Below, piece after piece: positions 60,301 through 63,902 of a DNA stretch of 64,000 nt; the stretch's first letter is position 1, and each line of letters begins with the position of its first letter. Source of the stretch: Manduca sexta (taxonomy: Eukaryota; Arthropoda; Insecta; Lepidoptera; Sphingidae). The notes under the pieces were generated by a model. The model had not been told where the DNA came from. It made no database searches and saw nothing but the letters and a program-made list of their open reading frames with translations. Location: positions 5,449,245 to 5,513,244 of the forward strand of contig NC_051119.1 in assembly GCF_014839805.1 (NCBI RefSeq). The letters are read 5' to 3'. The position numbers were made by a program, and so were the translations under genes.

Positions 60301-62859
60301 TTCACACACCTTCGAAATCCCTATAGAGAATTATCAGATGTGCAGGTTTCCTCACGATGTTTTCCTTCACCGTTAAAGCGAACGATAAATTCACAAAGAA
60401 TACACACATGATTTTTTTTAGAAAAGTCAGAGGTGTGTGCCCTTGGGATTTGAACCTGCGGACATTCGTCTTCGCAGTCCTTTCCACACCCAACTAGGCT
60501 ATCGCCGCTTAATAGTAACTATAATTTACATAAAATACACACGTTACTTCGAAAAGTTTTAAGTGTCTTTTTTATTGCTTTGAATGACAAGACGAGCTTG
60601 CCGTTCGCGTGATGGTAAGCGATACGACCGCCCATAAACAGTAGAAACATCCAACACCTTGAATTACAAAGTATTGTTTGGTATTCCACTGCGCTCGCCA
60701 TCCTGAGACAAGAGATGTTGAGTCTTATTATTTCCAAGAGTTACACTGGCTACAATGTCTTTCAAACCGGAACACAATAGTGACTACATACTGCAGCTTG
60801 GCGGCCGAAATAGACATTGCGGTGGTACCTACCCAGGCGAACTCTCACATATGAGAGACCTACCACCAATAAAAGTTCTTCTGTCTGGTTTTGAAACTGT
60901 GGACTTTTGTTGGCAGTCCTTTCCATTCTCGACTAAGCTATAGGCAATTTATAACGTGTTTGCACTTATTACTTACCGCTTGGATAAGCATTGAACATTG
61001 CTTTAATGCCATTTCATAGATTAAGTAGGTTTTAGTCATTATTCAAAACGTAAACTACGCTCTATTGGACGTACTTATGCTAGAAGGACCCAAGTTTAAG
61101 TTGATTTTAATCGCGATATGCAATAAAAGACCTGCGCTAAAGGTTTTTATATGATAAAAATATGAGGAACGTTTGAATTACCAATTAACTTAAAAGACGT
61201 GTAATGAGTAAAGAAGTCTATAAAAATAGGTATGTTGAAGTTGTTAAATTTACCAACCGGTATTAAGCCGGAAGGACTAAAGATCACACCTCTCATTAGA
61301 AGAGTGCCTTACGTAGCAGTGGGACAGAATACATACAAAAATAGTATTATAAAAAACACTTTTTAAGTCTTATTATGTCCAGTAGTTATCTAAACTGTCA
61401 TCCAGTTAGTCCCCTTCTACATAACTGCGTCCAATTATTGGAATGGAATCTTTGGGACGGTATCCAATTTAATGTCAAAATATCAGTGACGGCATTTCAT
61501 TATCTTTGACATTCAGTAATTTACTTTATTAATTCTTTAGTCGAATCCATATTAATATTATAGATCAAAACTTATTTATTAAAAAGGTTCGTAGTGGTGC
61601 TAGAGGTGTATTGTATTTAAGATTAGCTGACCCGAAAGACGTTGTCCCGTCTTAACTATGAATTTGCAGCGCGCATTCTGTCAGTCGCTGACAGTTATTT
61701 CAAACAATTGACAGTTATATAAAATTAATATTATCGTTAAGTTTTTCTTAAATTTTCTAATTTCTCGCGTAATTTTTTGATTTTCTTCTTTCATAAGAAC
61801 CTTATCATGACAATAACAAACACAACAAAAAAAAATTGTGAAGTCAGTCCAGCCGTTCACGCGCGATGGCGTGACCGCGGGAAATAGGGATTCATTTTTT
61901 ATATATATATAGATAGATTCAATATAAAGTTTTATACAAATTAAATTTTAAATAAAATTTTCGTTACTCTCGTGGCTGTCGGAAATTAAATTCCCTTGCC
62001 TACTACGGAAAATAGTTCGACGAGAGATGCATGCCTTAAGTAAAAAAAGGTTTGTAAAATTTTGTCAAATTGTAAAAAAAATATGTAAATGGAAAATGTA
62101 GGTAGATGTTGTAACTTTGGCTTTTCAGACAAACAACACCTCCGTCACAAAGGCTGCAGTCTTCGAAAAGTCAGAAGAAAATTAAAATACAAAAAACCGC
62201 GATAAAATCCGAAAACTACTTTTATTTCCATTTCTAACATTCGCTTAAACCAAAAAAATCATTATGGTTTTTAAGTAGGAGATAATTACTGAAACATTGA
62301 AAATTGAAAAATGTTCTCACTAATAGTAAGCTATTTTTCTCCTGTACTATTTATTTTTTATTCAAGGAACAGAGTTCAACGCAGGCGCAACCACGAGGAA
62401 AATCGTATGTGATATTAAAATGTAAAAGTATTTTTTACTAGATATTTTGATGGTTCCAAATCCGATGATGATGATAATATTTTGATGGTTGAAAATCCGT
62501 GCATATTATGAACAATTGATGCCTGTATAATATACAACCAGGGGTCATAACTAAGTTGCCTTTCCACAAACGTTACCGCTAACATTTTGTATAGAAATAG
62601 TATACCGTAACGATAGACTTATCGTTATAATATGTCATTCCCATATTTAATTTCTTTTTAAATATCTTTAACGATCGTAGAAAGGTGTCTTGGTTACGCC
62701 CCAGCTCTTTTTGCTGCACTTTATTACTAACTAATTAAAGTTTAAAATACCTTGCACTCCCTCGCTGGTATTTCGAGCGACCACAGTACTGACACACAAC
62801 ACTAGGTACCACAACATCATGCTGGCAAGTCTGTGCACTAACTGTGAGCGAGCGTGCAT
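21111..62859 (-). CDS. nrf-6-like: nrf-6-like membrane acyltransferase gene, 13 exons (whole gene)
   Basis: Joined exons, transcript order: 62859-62751, 50769-50621, 50285-50115, 47801-47645, 46092-45990, 45244-45157, 37629-37463, 34435-34249, 26765-26586, 24688-24538, 24063-23883, 21941-21799, 21311-21111. All introns are GT-AG and all phases agree. The product is about 661 aa: signal peptide 1-28, NRF-type luminal domain about 37-140, then about ten or eleven membrane spans of the acyltransferase-3 family from 164 to 618. Family hallmarks seen are GLHS (H241), the R-x-x-R-L-x-P-A region at 312-319, GSGPMW in exon 8, WYLGTD (377-382), PLGRMSYC (561-568) and FVEAP (616-620). Known family members are multi-pass proteins linked to lipid or drug transport in nematodes; the substrate is not established, so no reaction is claimed. 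Exon 8 has one extra base that breaks the frame, so this copy is either a pseudogene or an assembly error. The family call is from remembered motifs, not a search. Confidence 0.88.
21485..21775 (-). repeat. SINE-D copy inside intron 12
   Basis: Body tagtgcacaagtgtgtgcgc and tccggtgagacagtaatcc; the reversed tRNA-like head with gggatacgaacccagg and gcgccaccgag ends about 24 bp from the exon 12 donor. It makes up about 60% of this 487-bp intron. Confidence 0.88.
21799..21941 (-). CDS. nrf-6-like: nrf-6-like exon 12: PLGRMSYC motif
   Basis: The acceptor is TTGTCTTACAG and the donor ACTGCG|GTAAGT. It encodes residues 549-595, phases 1 to 0. WGPLQPLGRMSYCAMLLH matches the strongly conserved family segment (x-x-P-L-S-R-L-T-Y-x-x-Y-L-x-H), with His573 at its end. 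A SINE lies about 24 bp beyond the donor. Confidence 0.92.
21960..22035 (+). repeat. SINE-E fragment
   Basis: Cccgaatagcgacgattac and gatgtaaaacccgtca match the family start. Confidence 0.55.
23045..23255 (+). repeat. LINE-tail repeat
   Basis: Gactgctctaaacaaaataa and agagtttctagtcc parallel 12955-13150. Confidence 0.65.
23259..23789 (-). mobile_element. non-autonomous Helitron in intron 11
   Basis: Minus strand: A|TCTAAATATATATAAC at the 5' end, ending gcgagtaaaagCTAG|T. The body carries three similar blocks (tttatccccttgg and cttacgtcatagtagct variants) that look like an internal repeat. It lies 94 bp beyond the exon 11 donor. Confidence 0.9.
23883..24063 (-). CDS. nrf-6-like: nrf-6-like exon 11: two membrane spans
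   Basis: The acceptor is TTTTGGTTGCAG and the donor GTAACC|GTAAGT. It encodes residues 488-547 plus one base of codon 548. Helices lie at about 490-507 (MKLLFIASIPIAMGSVLM) and 529-543 (FFALAICVFVIGYFY). The loop between them carries NAFNQNFFAL, resembling the family's N-x-x-x-R-x-x-W-A-L-A segment. Confidence 0.87.
24538..24688 (-). CDS. nrf-6-like: nrf-6-like exon 10
   Basis: The acceptor is CCTATTTTCAG and the donor TCTATC|GTAAGT. It encodes residues 438-487, phases 2 to 0. A luminal loop with YNDTFYHAYV is followed by a helix at about 461-474 (AGYHLGVLTAYFYR). This is the position where the family usually has R-x-x-P-Y-x-x-G-x-x-x-G. The conserved Arg-Pro is replaced here by Gly-Asn-Trp, a divergent feature. 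Confidence 0.87.
24748..24962 (-). repeat. SINE-A, head missing
   Basis: From aatatcagccctatattata to agaagcgataattcacc. Confidence 0.88.
25300..25500 (+). repeat. local duplication
   Basis: Aggataagtttcataaa, then agaaattatactaggttcac, occurs at about 25297-25333 and again at about 25402-25442, with ttttttgaggcagtagat and ttgttttaggcagtagtt following. It is a two-unit direct repeat of about 105 bp. Confidence 0.7.
25865..26170. repeat. second locus of the 92-bp repeat, interrupted
   Basis: About two units: gtgatctcacgacactttg, cgtcacacactacgctcc, and then tcacaatactcgctcctaag and caactcgtcgctcg. A roughly 120-bp insert with gccttaaacgcgctagcggt and tgcctaccggaagg splits it at about 25990-26110. 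Confidence 0.8.
26176..26572. mobile_element. inverted-repeat DNA element (MITE-like) next to exon 9
   Basis: Terminal inverted repeats share tgacattgcgttactaaatg and aaccacatacat, left at about 26189 and right at about 26561, with outer bases near tatacagtg and tatagggt. The core includes aagtttcgaacaaaataaat and cgtcgcagcggcaacatcat, also present at 13210-13500. The right end is about 13 bp from the exon 9 splice donor. Confidence 0.82.
26586..26765 (-). CDS. nrf-6-like: nrf-6-like exon 9: WYLGTD motif and two membrane spans
   Basis: The acceptor is TTTGGTGTCAG and the donor CCTGA|GTAAGT. It encodes residues 378-436; TG from exon 8 plus G gives Trp377. WYLGTDTQLF is a hallmark of nrf-6-type acyltransferases. 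Two hydrophobic helices follow at about 384-397 and 403-421. An inverted-repeat element ends about 13 bp beyond the donor. Confidence 0.9.
   Translation of the reverse strand, partial: VSRYRHTAVPRNASGSAHHMALAEEWSPSSISRNGGQSSDTLPAKLLHEPPAYTRQHIP
26915..27180. repeat. interspersed repeat G, head-to-head copy
   Basis: A reversed arm (acgtttcgaagactttgcaa) is followed by a forward arm (gtcttcgaaacgtcg), the same layout as at 19601-20095. Confidence 0.75.
27369..27668 (+). repeat. SINE-A, full-length copy
   Basis: Head cggcaataacctatttgggt and ggttcaaatccc; tail tatataatacagggctgata. Confidence 0.92.
27945..28180 (+). repeat. SINE-E copy
   Basis: Ggtaggatatattttatatc through gccggcataattatgtcgac. 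Confidence 0.9.
28270..28543 (-). repeat. SINE-B copy
   Basis: Reverse copy ending acatatgagagtcctaccac. The central part around the usual gtgtgtagtc is shortened. Confidence 0.88.
29016..29115 (+). repeat. SINE-A body fragment
   Basis: Gattgtcgctcgctttgacg followed by gtaaaggaaaatatcgtga. Confidence 0.65.
29231..29403 (+). mobile_element. Helitron-like element
   Basis: Ends gcgagtaaaagctag|T; the body has ttcgagaccctgggcagg, as in 5385-5601. Confidence 0.7.
29524..29750 (+). repeat. SINE-C, diverged copy
   Basis: The tRNA-like head has ggtggcatatttgtagtgc and ggtttcaaatcccaggttg. The 3' end cctaccctttcgggaataat is followed by cgtgatgtatgtt. Confidence 0.85.
29800..30660. other. AT-rich, nothing recognised
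   Basis: No gene or family member that I can support. Confidence 0.4.
30672..30934 (-). repeat. SINE-C copy
   Basis: Reverse: cacgcatttatcctcgaaag, gatgtgatagacggcgagcc, then ctgggattcgaacccagg and cacgccaccgaggcag. Confidence 0.92.
31092..31411 (-). repeat. SINE-A, full-length copy
   Basis: Tail atcagccctgtattatatac; reversed head ccaactaggctatcgtcact. Confidence 0.93.
31939..32196 (+). mobile_element. non-autonomous Helitron
   Basis: A|TCCTACTAATATTAATT at the 5' end, gagcaaaagCTAG|T at the 3' end. Body aaactactaaacggatttgg, near-identical to 39486-39736. Confidence 0.88.
32797..34101 (+). mobile_element. maT-type mariner transposon, 1,305 bp
   Basis: The ends are imperfect inverted repeats: left cttagtctggccataaatac, right (reverse complement) cctagtcttgccataaatat. 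TA flanks both sides (32795-32796, 34102-34103). Length and single transposase gene fit the maT group of mariners known from moths. It sits in intron 8, opposite to the host gene, about 150 bp from the exon 8 donor. Confidence 0.93.
32939..33977 (+). pseudogene. mariner (maT, DD37D) transposase with two N-terminal frame breaks
   Basis: From ATG 32939 the first frame reads MVWGDKENRIAVIALHKVG and then shifts. The middle part (KMFVYRAINRYNE) is in the next frame. From about 33105 to TAA at 33975-33977 the frame is open and carries the helix-turn-helix region, then catalytic FTDEK, QQDSAPGH and SSPDLNPLDYDLW. The second and third Asp are 37 residues apart (DD37D), the maT signature. Two single-base losses, near 33012-33019 and 33102-33105, account for the shifts. 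Span equals about 345 codons, normal for mariner. The catalytic triad is intact but no full-length protein can be made. Confidence 0.9.
34249..34435 (-). pseudogene. nrf-6-like: nrf-6-like exon 8, with a one-base insertion that breaks the frame
   Basis: The acceptor is CTTCTCTTCCAG and the donor GCTTG|GTAAGT, both good. Coming from exon 7 in phase 2, the first part reads RLMPAVLVVMGLADDVG, as expected for the family. That frame then runs into a stop (plus-strand tta at about 34319). The next frame reads PHLGSGPMWDAV and continues through SNWWQ to LPQAW, clearly homologous and in the right phase for exon 9. One extra base in the GGGTCCC stretch (34384-34390) explains both halves: the exon is 187 nt where 186 is needed. 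Cause unknown: a real mutation, a polymorphism or a homopolymer error. Confidence 0.82.
34480..35380. other. intron 7 sequence, nothing recognised
   Basis: AT-rich with no supported feature. Confidence 0.4.
35388..36310 (+). repeat. accgactt repeat family member carrying a tandem array
   Basis: Opens with accgacttaaaaaaaagggg, then caaatcgacgtg and ttgttacctcagaact. It closes with taaaccgccttcaaaaacc near 36280. Between them lies the 140-bp array listed next. Confidence 0.65.
35645..36210. repeat. tandem array of four units, about 140 bp each
   Basis: The unit marker tgtgtttttg...ttgggttt recurs at about 35649, 35788, 35933 and 36070. Each unit has cttacatac, cacacctttycccctttt and aggggtaggcagaggtgtaa, plus agcgcgatagtcgta. 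Spacing is 139, 145 and 137 bp. Confidence 0.88.
36312..36818. repeat. perfect 71-bp inverted repeat with 365-bp centre
   Basis: 36312-36382 and 36748-36818 are exact reverse complements over 71 bases, including accaattttggagtcggtgc. The centre (36383-36747) has no recognised content. The same arm sequence occurs at 52080-52187 and 52497-52620 around a SINE. Confidence 0.92.
37050..37395 (-). repeat. SINE-D copy
   Basis: Full: aatctgaacagagatcagcc, agtgcacaagtgtgtgcgca, tccggtgagacggcaatcc, with a weak reversed head (gatttgaatccagg). Confidence 0.88.
37463..37629 (-). CDS. nrf-6-like: nrf-6-like exon 7: helix with FFVMGGFL
   Basis: The acceptor is CTTTTTTCCAG and the donor GCTAAG|GTAAGC. 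It encodes residues 260-314, phases 0 to 2. FFVMGGFLMAY (279-289) corresponds to the family's D-T-F-F-x-x-S/G-G-F-L-x-x-Y helix. The tail ALVNRWLR leads into the R-L-x-P-A box completed by exon 8. Confidence 0.9.
37702..38001 (-). repeat. SINE-B copy
   Basis: Complete, reverse: gcttgccgttcgcctgatga to gagacttaccaccag. It begins about 72 bp upstream of the exon 7 acceptor. Confidence 0.92.
38283..38561 (-). repeat. SINE-A copy with a small internal deletion
   Basis: Tail tagccccgtattatatactg; the part just before the ttccttcattgtaaaagc box is missing. Confidence 0.9.
38690..38949. mobile_element. 260-bp MITE, PIF/Harbinger-like, TAA target duplication
   Basis: Long terminal inverted repeats: the first 70 or so bases (cttattcataaacgtttttt, aaggacggagtaaagctgtg, acaagtctgtttttcagtgc) are mirrored at the right end. 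The target duplication is TAA at 38687-38689 and 38950-38952. A 3-bp TWA duplication is typical of PIF/Harbinger. The centre is a second mirror: tgattggctaatattg and its complement. Confidence 0.92.
39022..39288 (-). repeat. SINE-C copy
   Basis: Reverse; near-complete, with gggactcgaacccaggacct and ctacgccaccgaggcag. Tctataa flanks both ends. Confidence 0.93.
39486..39736 (+). mobile_element. non-autonomous Helitron
   Basis: A|TCCTAATAATATTATAAA to gagcaaaatCTAG|T. The sister copy is at 31939-32196. Confidence 0.88.
39745..40005 (-). mobile_element. Helitron-like element, ends decayed
   Basis: Reverse: ggtataaaagtcccgcttta, gcattaaattccatgtagta, gacagacaaaaattctaaaa. Related to 41490-41777, 49447-49750 and 51101-51382. 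Confidence 0.65.
40057..40240 (+). mobile_element. non-autonomous Helitron
   Basis: A|TCTATACATAGTTT to gcgagcgaaagCTAG|T. Confidence 0.82.
40447..40743 (+). repeat. SINE-B copy
   Basis: Complete, ctggtggtaggtctctcata to the A tail. About 12 bp of the central cataataagac box are missing. Confidence 0.93.
40841..41123 (-). mobile_element. non-autonomous Helitron
   Basis: Minus strand A|TCTATATATATAAAAATG to GGGTCAGCTAG|T. Body ttcacgcgtgatggcgtgac. Related to 19679-19893 and 61623-61913. Confidence 0.88.
41490..41777 (+). mobile_element. Helitron-like element
   Basis: Body ggccgatgtctgtacattat and ctacatggaattaaatgcag; ends gcgtgcaaaaaCTAG|T. The 5' end is not precise. Confidence 0.72.
41978..42280 (-). 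repeat. SINE-B copy
   Basis: Complete, reverse: gagcttgccattcgcctgat to gagagacctacctcca. Confidence 0.92.
42675..43004 (-). repeat. SINE-A, full-length copy with 12-bp target-site duplication
   Basis: Tctgtagatatt flanks both sides (42663-42674, 43005-43016). Confidence 0.95.
43140..43225 (-). repeat. SINE-B fragment
   Basis: Aacatgagatgttaagtctc followed by attatgtctgg and cactggctacaatg. Confidence 0.68.
43269..43482 (-). repeat. SINE-A, head missing
   Basis: Atatcagccctgtactatat to ttaaagcaagcgataatt. Confidence 0.9.
43500..45120. other. intron 6, mostly unique; one GC-richer block
   Basis: 44520-44850 is GC-richer, with an open minus frame and cgcgctattag and gggtagacactatctcatg boxes. 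It could be an old LTR fragment but nothing confirms that. Confidence 0.3.
45157..45244 (-). CDS. nrf-6-like: nrf-6-like exon 6: conserved His of the acyltransferase domain
   Basis: The acceptor is TTCTTTCAACAG and the donor GAAGAA|GTAAGT. It encodes residues 231-259, phases 2 to 0. A membrane helix carries GLHS with H241, the position equivalent to the conserved His of acyltransferase-3 proteins; the family usually has Gly-His there. A SINE begins about 26 bp upstream of this acceptor. Confidence 0.87.
45272..45550 (+). repeat. SINE-B copy next to exon 6 acceptor
   Basis: Starts ctggtggtaggtctggcata about 26 bp upstream (in transcript sense) of the exon 6 acceptor. Complete except for one short deletion. 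Confidence 0.9.
45640..45800 (+). repeat. SINE-E, old copy
   Basis: Aaatagcgaccttcttcgat and ataggccggcataattttg. Confidence 0.6.
45990..46092 (-). CDS. nrf-6-like: nrf-6-like exon 5: cytosolic loop into the acyltransferase domain
   Basis: The acceptor is TTTTATTACAG and the donor TTAAG|GTAAAAA. It encodes residues 196-229, phases 1 to 2. The pattern LAFCVQKNWKAL, then GLFKCFQALR across the junction, matches the family segment before the first catalytic-region helix (FS-x-x-x-N, then L-x-C-L-x-G-x-R). The usual Gly-Ile before that Arg is Ala-Leu here. Confidence 0.85.
46170..46668 (-). mobile_element. non-autonomous Helitron in intron 4
   Basis: Minus strand A|TCTATACTTATAATAAATC to gcgggcggaagCTAG|T. 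Body ctctctacagatttattat. It ends 78 bp beyond the exon 5 acceptor. Confidence 0.9.
46950..47156 (-). mobile_element. Helitron-like fragment
   Basis: Plus-strand text ccgttcagccgttctcgagt and tttttatatatatagatt shows the 5' end on the minus strand. The 3' end is not identified. Confidence 0.65.
47200..47390 (-). repeat. SINE-D, head half
   Basis: Actccgagctgctactgagt, gagattcgaacccaggaac and ctacgccaccgaagcac. Confidence 0.85.
47430..47600 (+). repeat. SINE-B, diverged fragment
   Basis: Tatagccagtataaata, taagacttcaaatctaatgt and cttgatggtgttgctaatgc follow the family's order. Confidence 0.5.
47645..47801 (-). CDS. nrf-6-like: nrf-6-like exon 4: first internal membrane span
   Basis: The acceptor is CTGTTCTTAG and the donor GATGAAG|GTAATG. 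It encodes residues 144-195 plus one base of codon 196. A CK pair at 152-153 closes the NRF domain. LDLTIGAILLALLLVNLG (164-181) is a strong transmembrane helix that runs on to an aromatic HFFW. Confidence 0.88.
47835..48345 (+). repeat. SINE-E copy interrupted by SINE-C
   Basis: 47835-47892 is the SINE-E start (tatccgcccctatagcgacc). 48220-48345 is its end (gctggccgtcataattgtgt, gtcgacattctattggaccc). The SINE-C at 47893-48149 lies between. Confidence 0.72.
47893..48149 (-). repeat. SINE-C copy
   Basis: Reverse, complete: catcacgcatttatccctga to actacgccaccgagg. Confidence 0.93.
48355..48600 (-). repeat. SINE-E copy
   Basis: Reverse, nearly complete: catctgatggtaagtggagt to atacatcctaccaccagc. 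Confidence 0.9.
48660..49440. other. intron 3, AT-rich
   Basis: Only a faint SINE-A tail fragment at 49209-49262 (atcagcccatattttaatcc). Confidence 0.45.
49447..49750 (+). mobile_element. Helitron-like element
   Basis: A|TCCTATACATATAATAAAAT; body ggccgatgtctgtacgttat; ends CTAA, allowed under the CTRR rule. Confidence 0.72.
49858..50005 (+). repeat. LINE 3'-end fragment
   Basis: Catcatcatcagccgtaggt to ccacctcgtgggtgcacgtcc, the same family as at 11480. It ends about 110 bp from the exon 3 donor. Confidence 0.75.
50115..50285 (-). CDS. nrf-6-like: nrf-6-like exon 3: NRF domain, second half
   Basis: The acceptor is TATTTTTTCGCAG and the donor CTGCAG|GTAATA. It encodes residues 87-143, phase 0 at both ends. 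It contains the family-typical LHRGVC motif (Cys106), further cysteines at 111 and 131, and four N-glycosylation sequons (at 87, 114, 119 and 133). These fit a secreted or luminal domain before the first internal membrane span. Confidence 0.88.
50621..50769 (-). CDS. nrf-6-like: nrf-6-like exon 2: NRF domain, first half
   Basis: The acceptor is TTTGTTTGCAG and the donor AAAG|GTATTTG. It encodes residues 37-86 in phases 1 to 0. The segment MPALSELDDFDLCL, followed by the AVYC stretch, matches the family pattern of a Leu-Asp-Asp-Tyr/Phe-x-x-Cys-Leu box and then a Tyr-Cys pair. Cys59 and Cys68 are good disulfide candidates. The exon is clearly more GC-rich than the introns on either side. Confidence 0.88.
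51101..51382 (+). mobile_element. non-autonomous Helitron
   Basis: A|TCCTTAACATATAATAAAA to gaagcaaaaaCTAG|T. Confidence 0.85.
51652..51970 (-). repeat. SINE-A, full-length copy
   Basis: Tail ataagccctgtattatatac; reversed head ccaagtaggctattgccgct. Confidence 0.93.
52080..52680. repeat. accgactt-family inverted pair around a SINE-A
   Basis: The left arm (52085-52190: ttaaaccgcctcgaaaaacc, ccaattttggagtcggtgtc) is mirrored by the right arm (52497-52640: aggcaccgactccaaaattg, ggtttttgagggcggttaaa). A SINE-A occupies 52198-52465. Confidence 0.82.
52198..52465 (-). repeat. SINE-A copy, internally rearranged
   Basis: The tail box between tgtattttat and gccaccacg is deleted, and the gaggtgtgtgcccttgg box is duplicated near 52381-52422. 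Confidence 0.88.
52990..53046 (+). repeat. end of an accgactt-family member
   Basis: Gagaaccttcttttttgaag followed by tcggttaaa is the mirror of the family's left end. Confidence 0.6.
53050..53290 (+). promoter_or_regulatory. possible solo LTR or promoter fragment
   Basis: A GC-rich block (gcgcgcccgggcgccg) is followed by an initiator-like AGTCAGT at 53071-53077 and then, about 155 bp on, AATAAATAAA at 53227-53236. Start and polyA signals this close together suit the R region of an LTR. I could not define the ends or a target duplication. Confidence 0.35.
53863..54370 (-). repeat. SINE-C, older copy, host of a nested SINE-C
   Basis: 53863-54052 and 54323-54370 are the two parts of one reverse copy: the body and B box (ggattcaaacccgagactt) on the left, the A box (aagccaccggggcag) on the right. 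Confidence 0.88.
54053..54311 (+). repeat. SINE-C, young copy inserted in another SINE-C
   Basis: Full length: tgcctcggtggcgtagttgt, gggttcgaatcccgggtcgg, tacccct...cggggataaatgcgtgatg, then (tatg)n. The duplication acttcaaaggg occurs at 54042-54052 and 54312-54322. Confidence 0.95.
54490..54717 (-). repeat. SINE-E copy
   Basis: Reverse, complete: cctgatggtaagtaaagtgg to aaatatcctaccaccagc. Confidence 0.92.
54718..54820 (+). repeat. SINE-B 3' fragment
   Basis: Tctcagggtgacgatcgcag, ttgcttaccatcagccaagc and cgttatccaattgcaataaa. Confidence 0.7.
55040..55160 (-). repeat. SINE-A, decayed 3' fragment
   Basis: Gtactatattctgctttact, gggtcttagtccaccggctg. Confidence 0.65.
55935..56305 (+). repeat. 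SINE-D, full-length copy
   Basis: Head cctcgatggcgtagttgtaa and ggttcaaatcctaagtcag; body gctcggagtaaggaagttgg; tail region gcatacttgtgcactataat. It gives the orientation of this family. Confidence 0.9.
56551..56960 (+). repeat. another tRNA-like SINE (family F)
   Basis: Head cgccgctatggtgtagtggc (A box) and ggtctgagtttgattctgat (B-box-like), then a body with gcttaatagcgaaaggctcg. It is the only copy seen here, so its end is a guess. Confidence 0.55.
57128..57425 (-). repeat. SINE-A copy
   Basis: Tail tatcagccctataatattat; several small deletions. Confidence 0.9.
57430..58400. other. intron 1, nothing recognised
   Basis: Mixed composition, no open splice-bounded segment I can defend. Confidence 0.4.
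58405..58630 (-). repeat. SINE-A, old copy
   Basis: Ggcattagtccaccactagt, ggttttgaacctgtggaact, tcggcagaccatttcaattc. Confidence 0.75.
59155..59215 (-). repeat. SINE-E fragment
   Basis: Cgacagtcgacacaattatg, ccggcttgttggaacccc. Confidence 0.75.
59258..59722. repeat. inverted SINE-A pair
   Basis: 59258-59392 is a reverse 3' half; 59402-59722 is a full forward copy. The tails (about 135 bp) are reverse complements separated by about 190 bp, so a transcript could fold back on itself. Confidence 0.92.
59805..59936 (-). repeat. SINE-E fragment
   Basis: Tatacacaggctaattctgg to tatatcttaccacaagc. Confidence 0.82.
60108..60165 (+). repeat. SINE-C fragment
   Basis: Tcgatatggcgataggctcg, cctatcacatcttggga. 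Confidence 0.75.
60181..60509 (-). repeat. SINE-A, full-length copy
   Basis: Tail tatcagccctgtattatata; head caactaggctatcgccgctt. Confidence 0.94.
60568..60870 (-). repeat. SINE-B, full-length copy
   Basis: Complete, reverse: ttgccgttcgcgtgatggta to acatatgagagacctaccac. Confidence 0.94.
60880..60955 (-). repeat. SINE-A head fragment
   Basis: Ttttgaaactgtggactttt, ggcagtcctttcca, cgactaagctata. Confidence 0.65.
61623..61913 (-). mobile_element. non-autonomous Helitron
   Basis: The same element as at 40841-41123; the 3' terminus has drifted from CTAG to TTAG, and the 5' TCTATATATATA is kept. Confidence 0.82.
62095..62265 (+). repeat. interspersed repeat G, copy
   Basis: Gtaggtagatgttgtaactt, cttcgaaaagtcagaagaaa, aaaaaaccgcgataaaatcc. 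Confidence 0.78.
62751..62859 (-). CDS. nrf-6-like: nrf-6-like exon 1: start codon and signal peptide
   Basis: ATG at 62859-62857 opens residues 1-36, ending in phase 1 at the donor CAAG|GTATTT. A basic n-region (HARSQLVHR) is followed by the hydrophobic run MMLWYLVLCVSTVVA, a typical signal peptide with cleavage likely after VVA. An N-glycosylation sequon NTS follows at 30-32. No other in-frame ATG lies upstream before a stop, so this start is preferred, although the Met pair at 14-15 could also serve. The one leftover G joins AT of exon 2 to give Asp37, so a direct splice across the 12-kb intron is consistent. Small exons inside that intron cannot be excluded. Confidence 0.75.
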
Positions 62860-63104
62860 TTTCGCAATTACTAGAAGGTTCAAACTTACGAAATTAAGGT
62901 AAGGAATCTTTATGTTAAATGTTTGCAAATATTGTCTCAATTTGTTTATTAACTAATTCTAAGTTAAAGTCTCATTACTATTTATTATTTATTAACTAAT
63001 TCTACGCAAAAGGCTATAATTTCTAGAATATTTTGGTTTTCATGGATTTGTAGCTGATTAGCTACTCGCCTCATATTACGTGGAACATAGGCGAAGAGTG
63101 GATG

Positions 63105-63350
63105 CTGGCTAGTGGTAGGATATAGTTTGTATCCGCCCAAATAGCAGCCACCGTTCATAAGGTATTAAAACCCGCCATAGTGGTTCTCGTTAGTGTCTCG
63201 CGTTACGGGATCAGCGTGTGTGAATCCGGTAACAACAGGCCAACGAAATTGTGACTGTCAGGGGTAATCATTTCTCGTTAGTCGACATTCTAATAGATCC
63301 AACCCCACTTACAGCCAGATGCAGTACGGTCACTGTCTTGCCCCTAAAAA
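63105..63350 (+). repeat. SINE-E copy upstream of the gene
   Basis: Ggctagtggtaggatatagt to ccagatgcagtacggtcact. It lies about 250 bp upstream of the nrf-6-like start codon and may overlap its promoter region. Confidence 0.85.
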
Positions 63351-63580
63351 AAAAGATGCTGATCGGTTTTATTGATTGTACATTAGTTGCCACTACAGTG
63401 CAAAGATGGTTTATTCAAATTAAATTGTCTCATTTTGTTGTGATTGGTGGATAGAAAGATTCTTAGTGCGTTCATATATGCTATATTCCCGACTGTCGTC
63501 ACTGGGCCGAAAGACCGGTGAAACCAACATACCGTTCGACTCACCCCCCAAGTAGTGGTAGCAAAAGCGTTTTTTTTTAA

Positions 63581-63894
63581 TAATATCAGCCCTGTATTAT
63601 ATACTTGCTTACTGCTGAGCACGGGCCTCCTCTACTACTGAGAGTGATTAGGCCTTAGTCCGCCACGCTGGCCTAGTGCGGATTAGTAGACGTCACACAC
63701 CCTCGAAATTTCTATAGAGAACTTCTCAGGTATGCAGGTTTCTTCACGATGTTTTCCTTCACCGTTAGCAAGCGATAATTCACAAAGAATACACACATAA
63801 TTTTTTTGAAAAATCAGAGGTGTGTGCCCTTGGGATTTGAACCTGCGGACATTCGTCTCGGCAGTCCGTTTCACAAAAACTAGGCTATCGCCAC
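63581..63894 (-). repeat. SINE-A, full-length copy
   Basis: Tail tatcagccctgtattatata; reversed head acaaaaactaggctatcgcc. Confidence 0.93.
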
Positions 63895-63902
63895 TTTATT
63901 TA

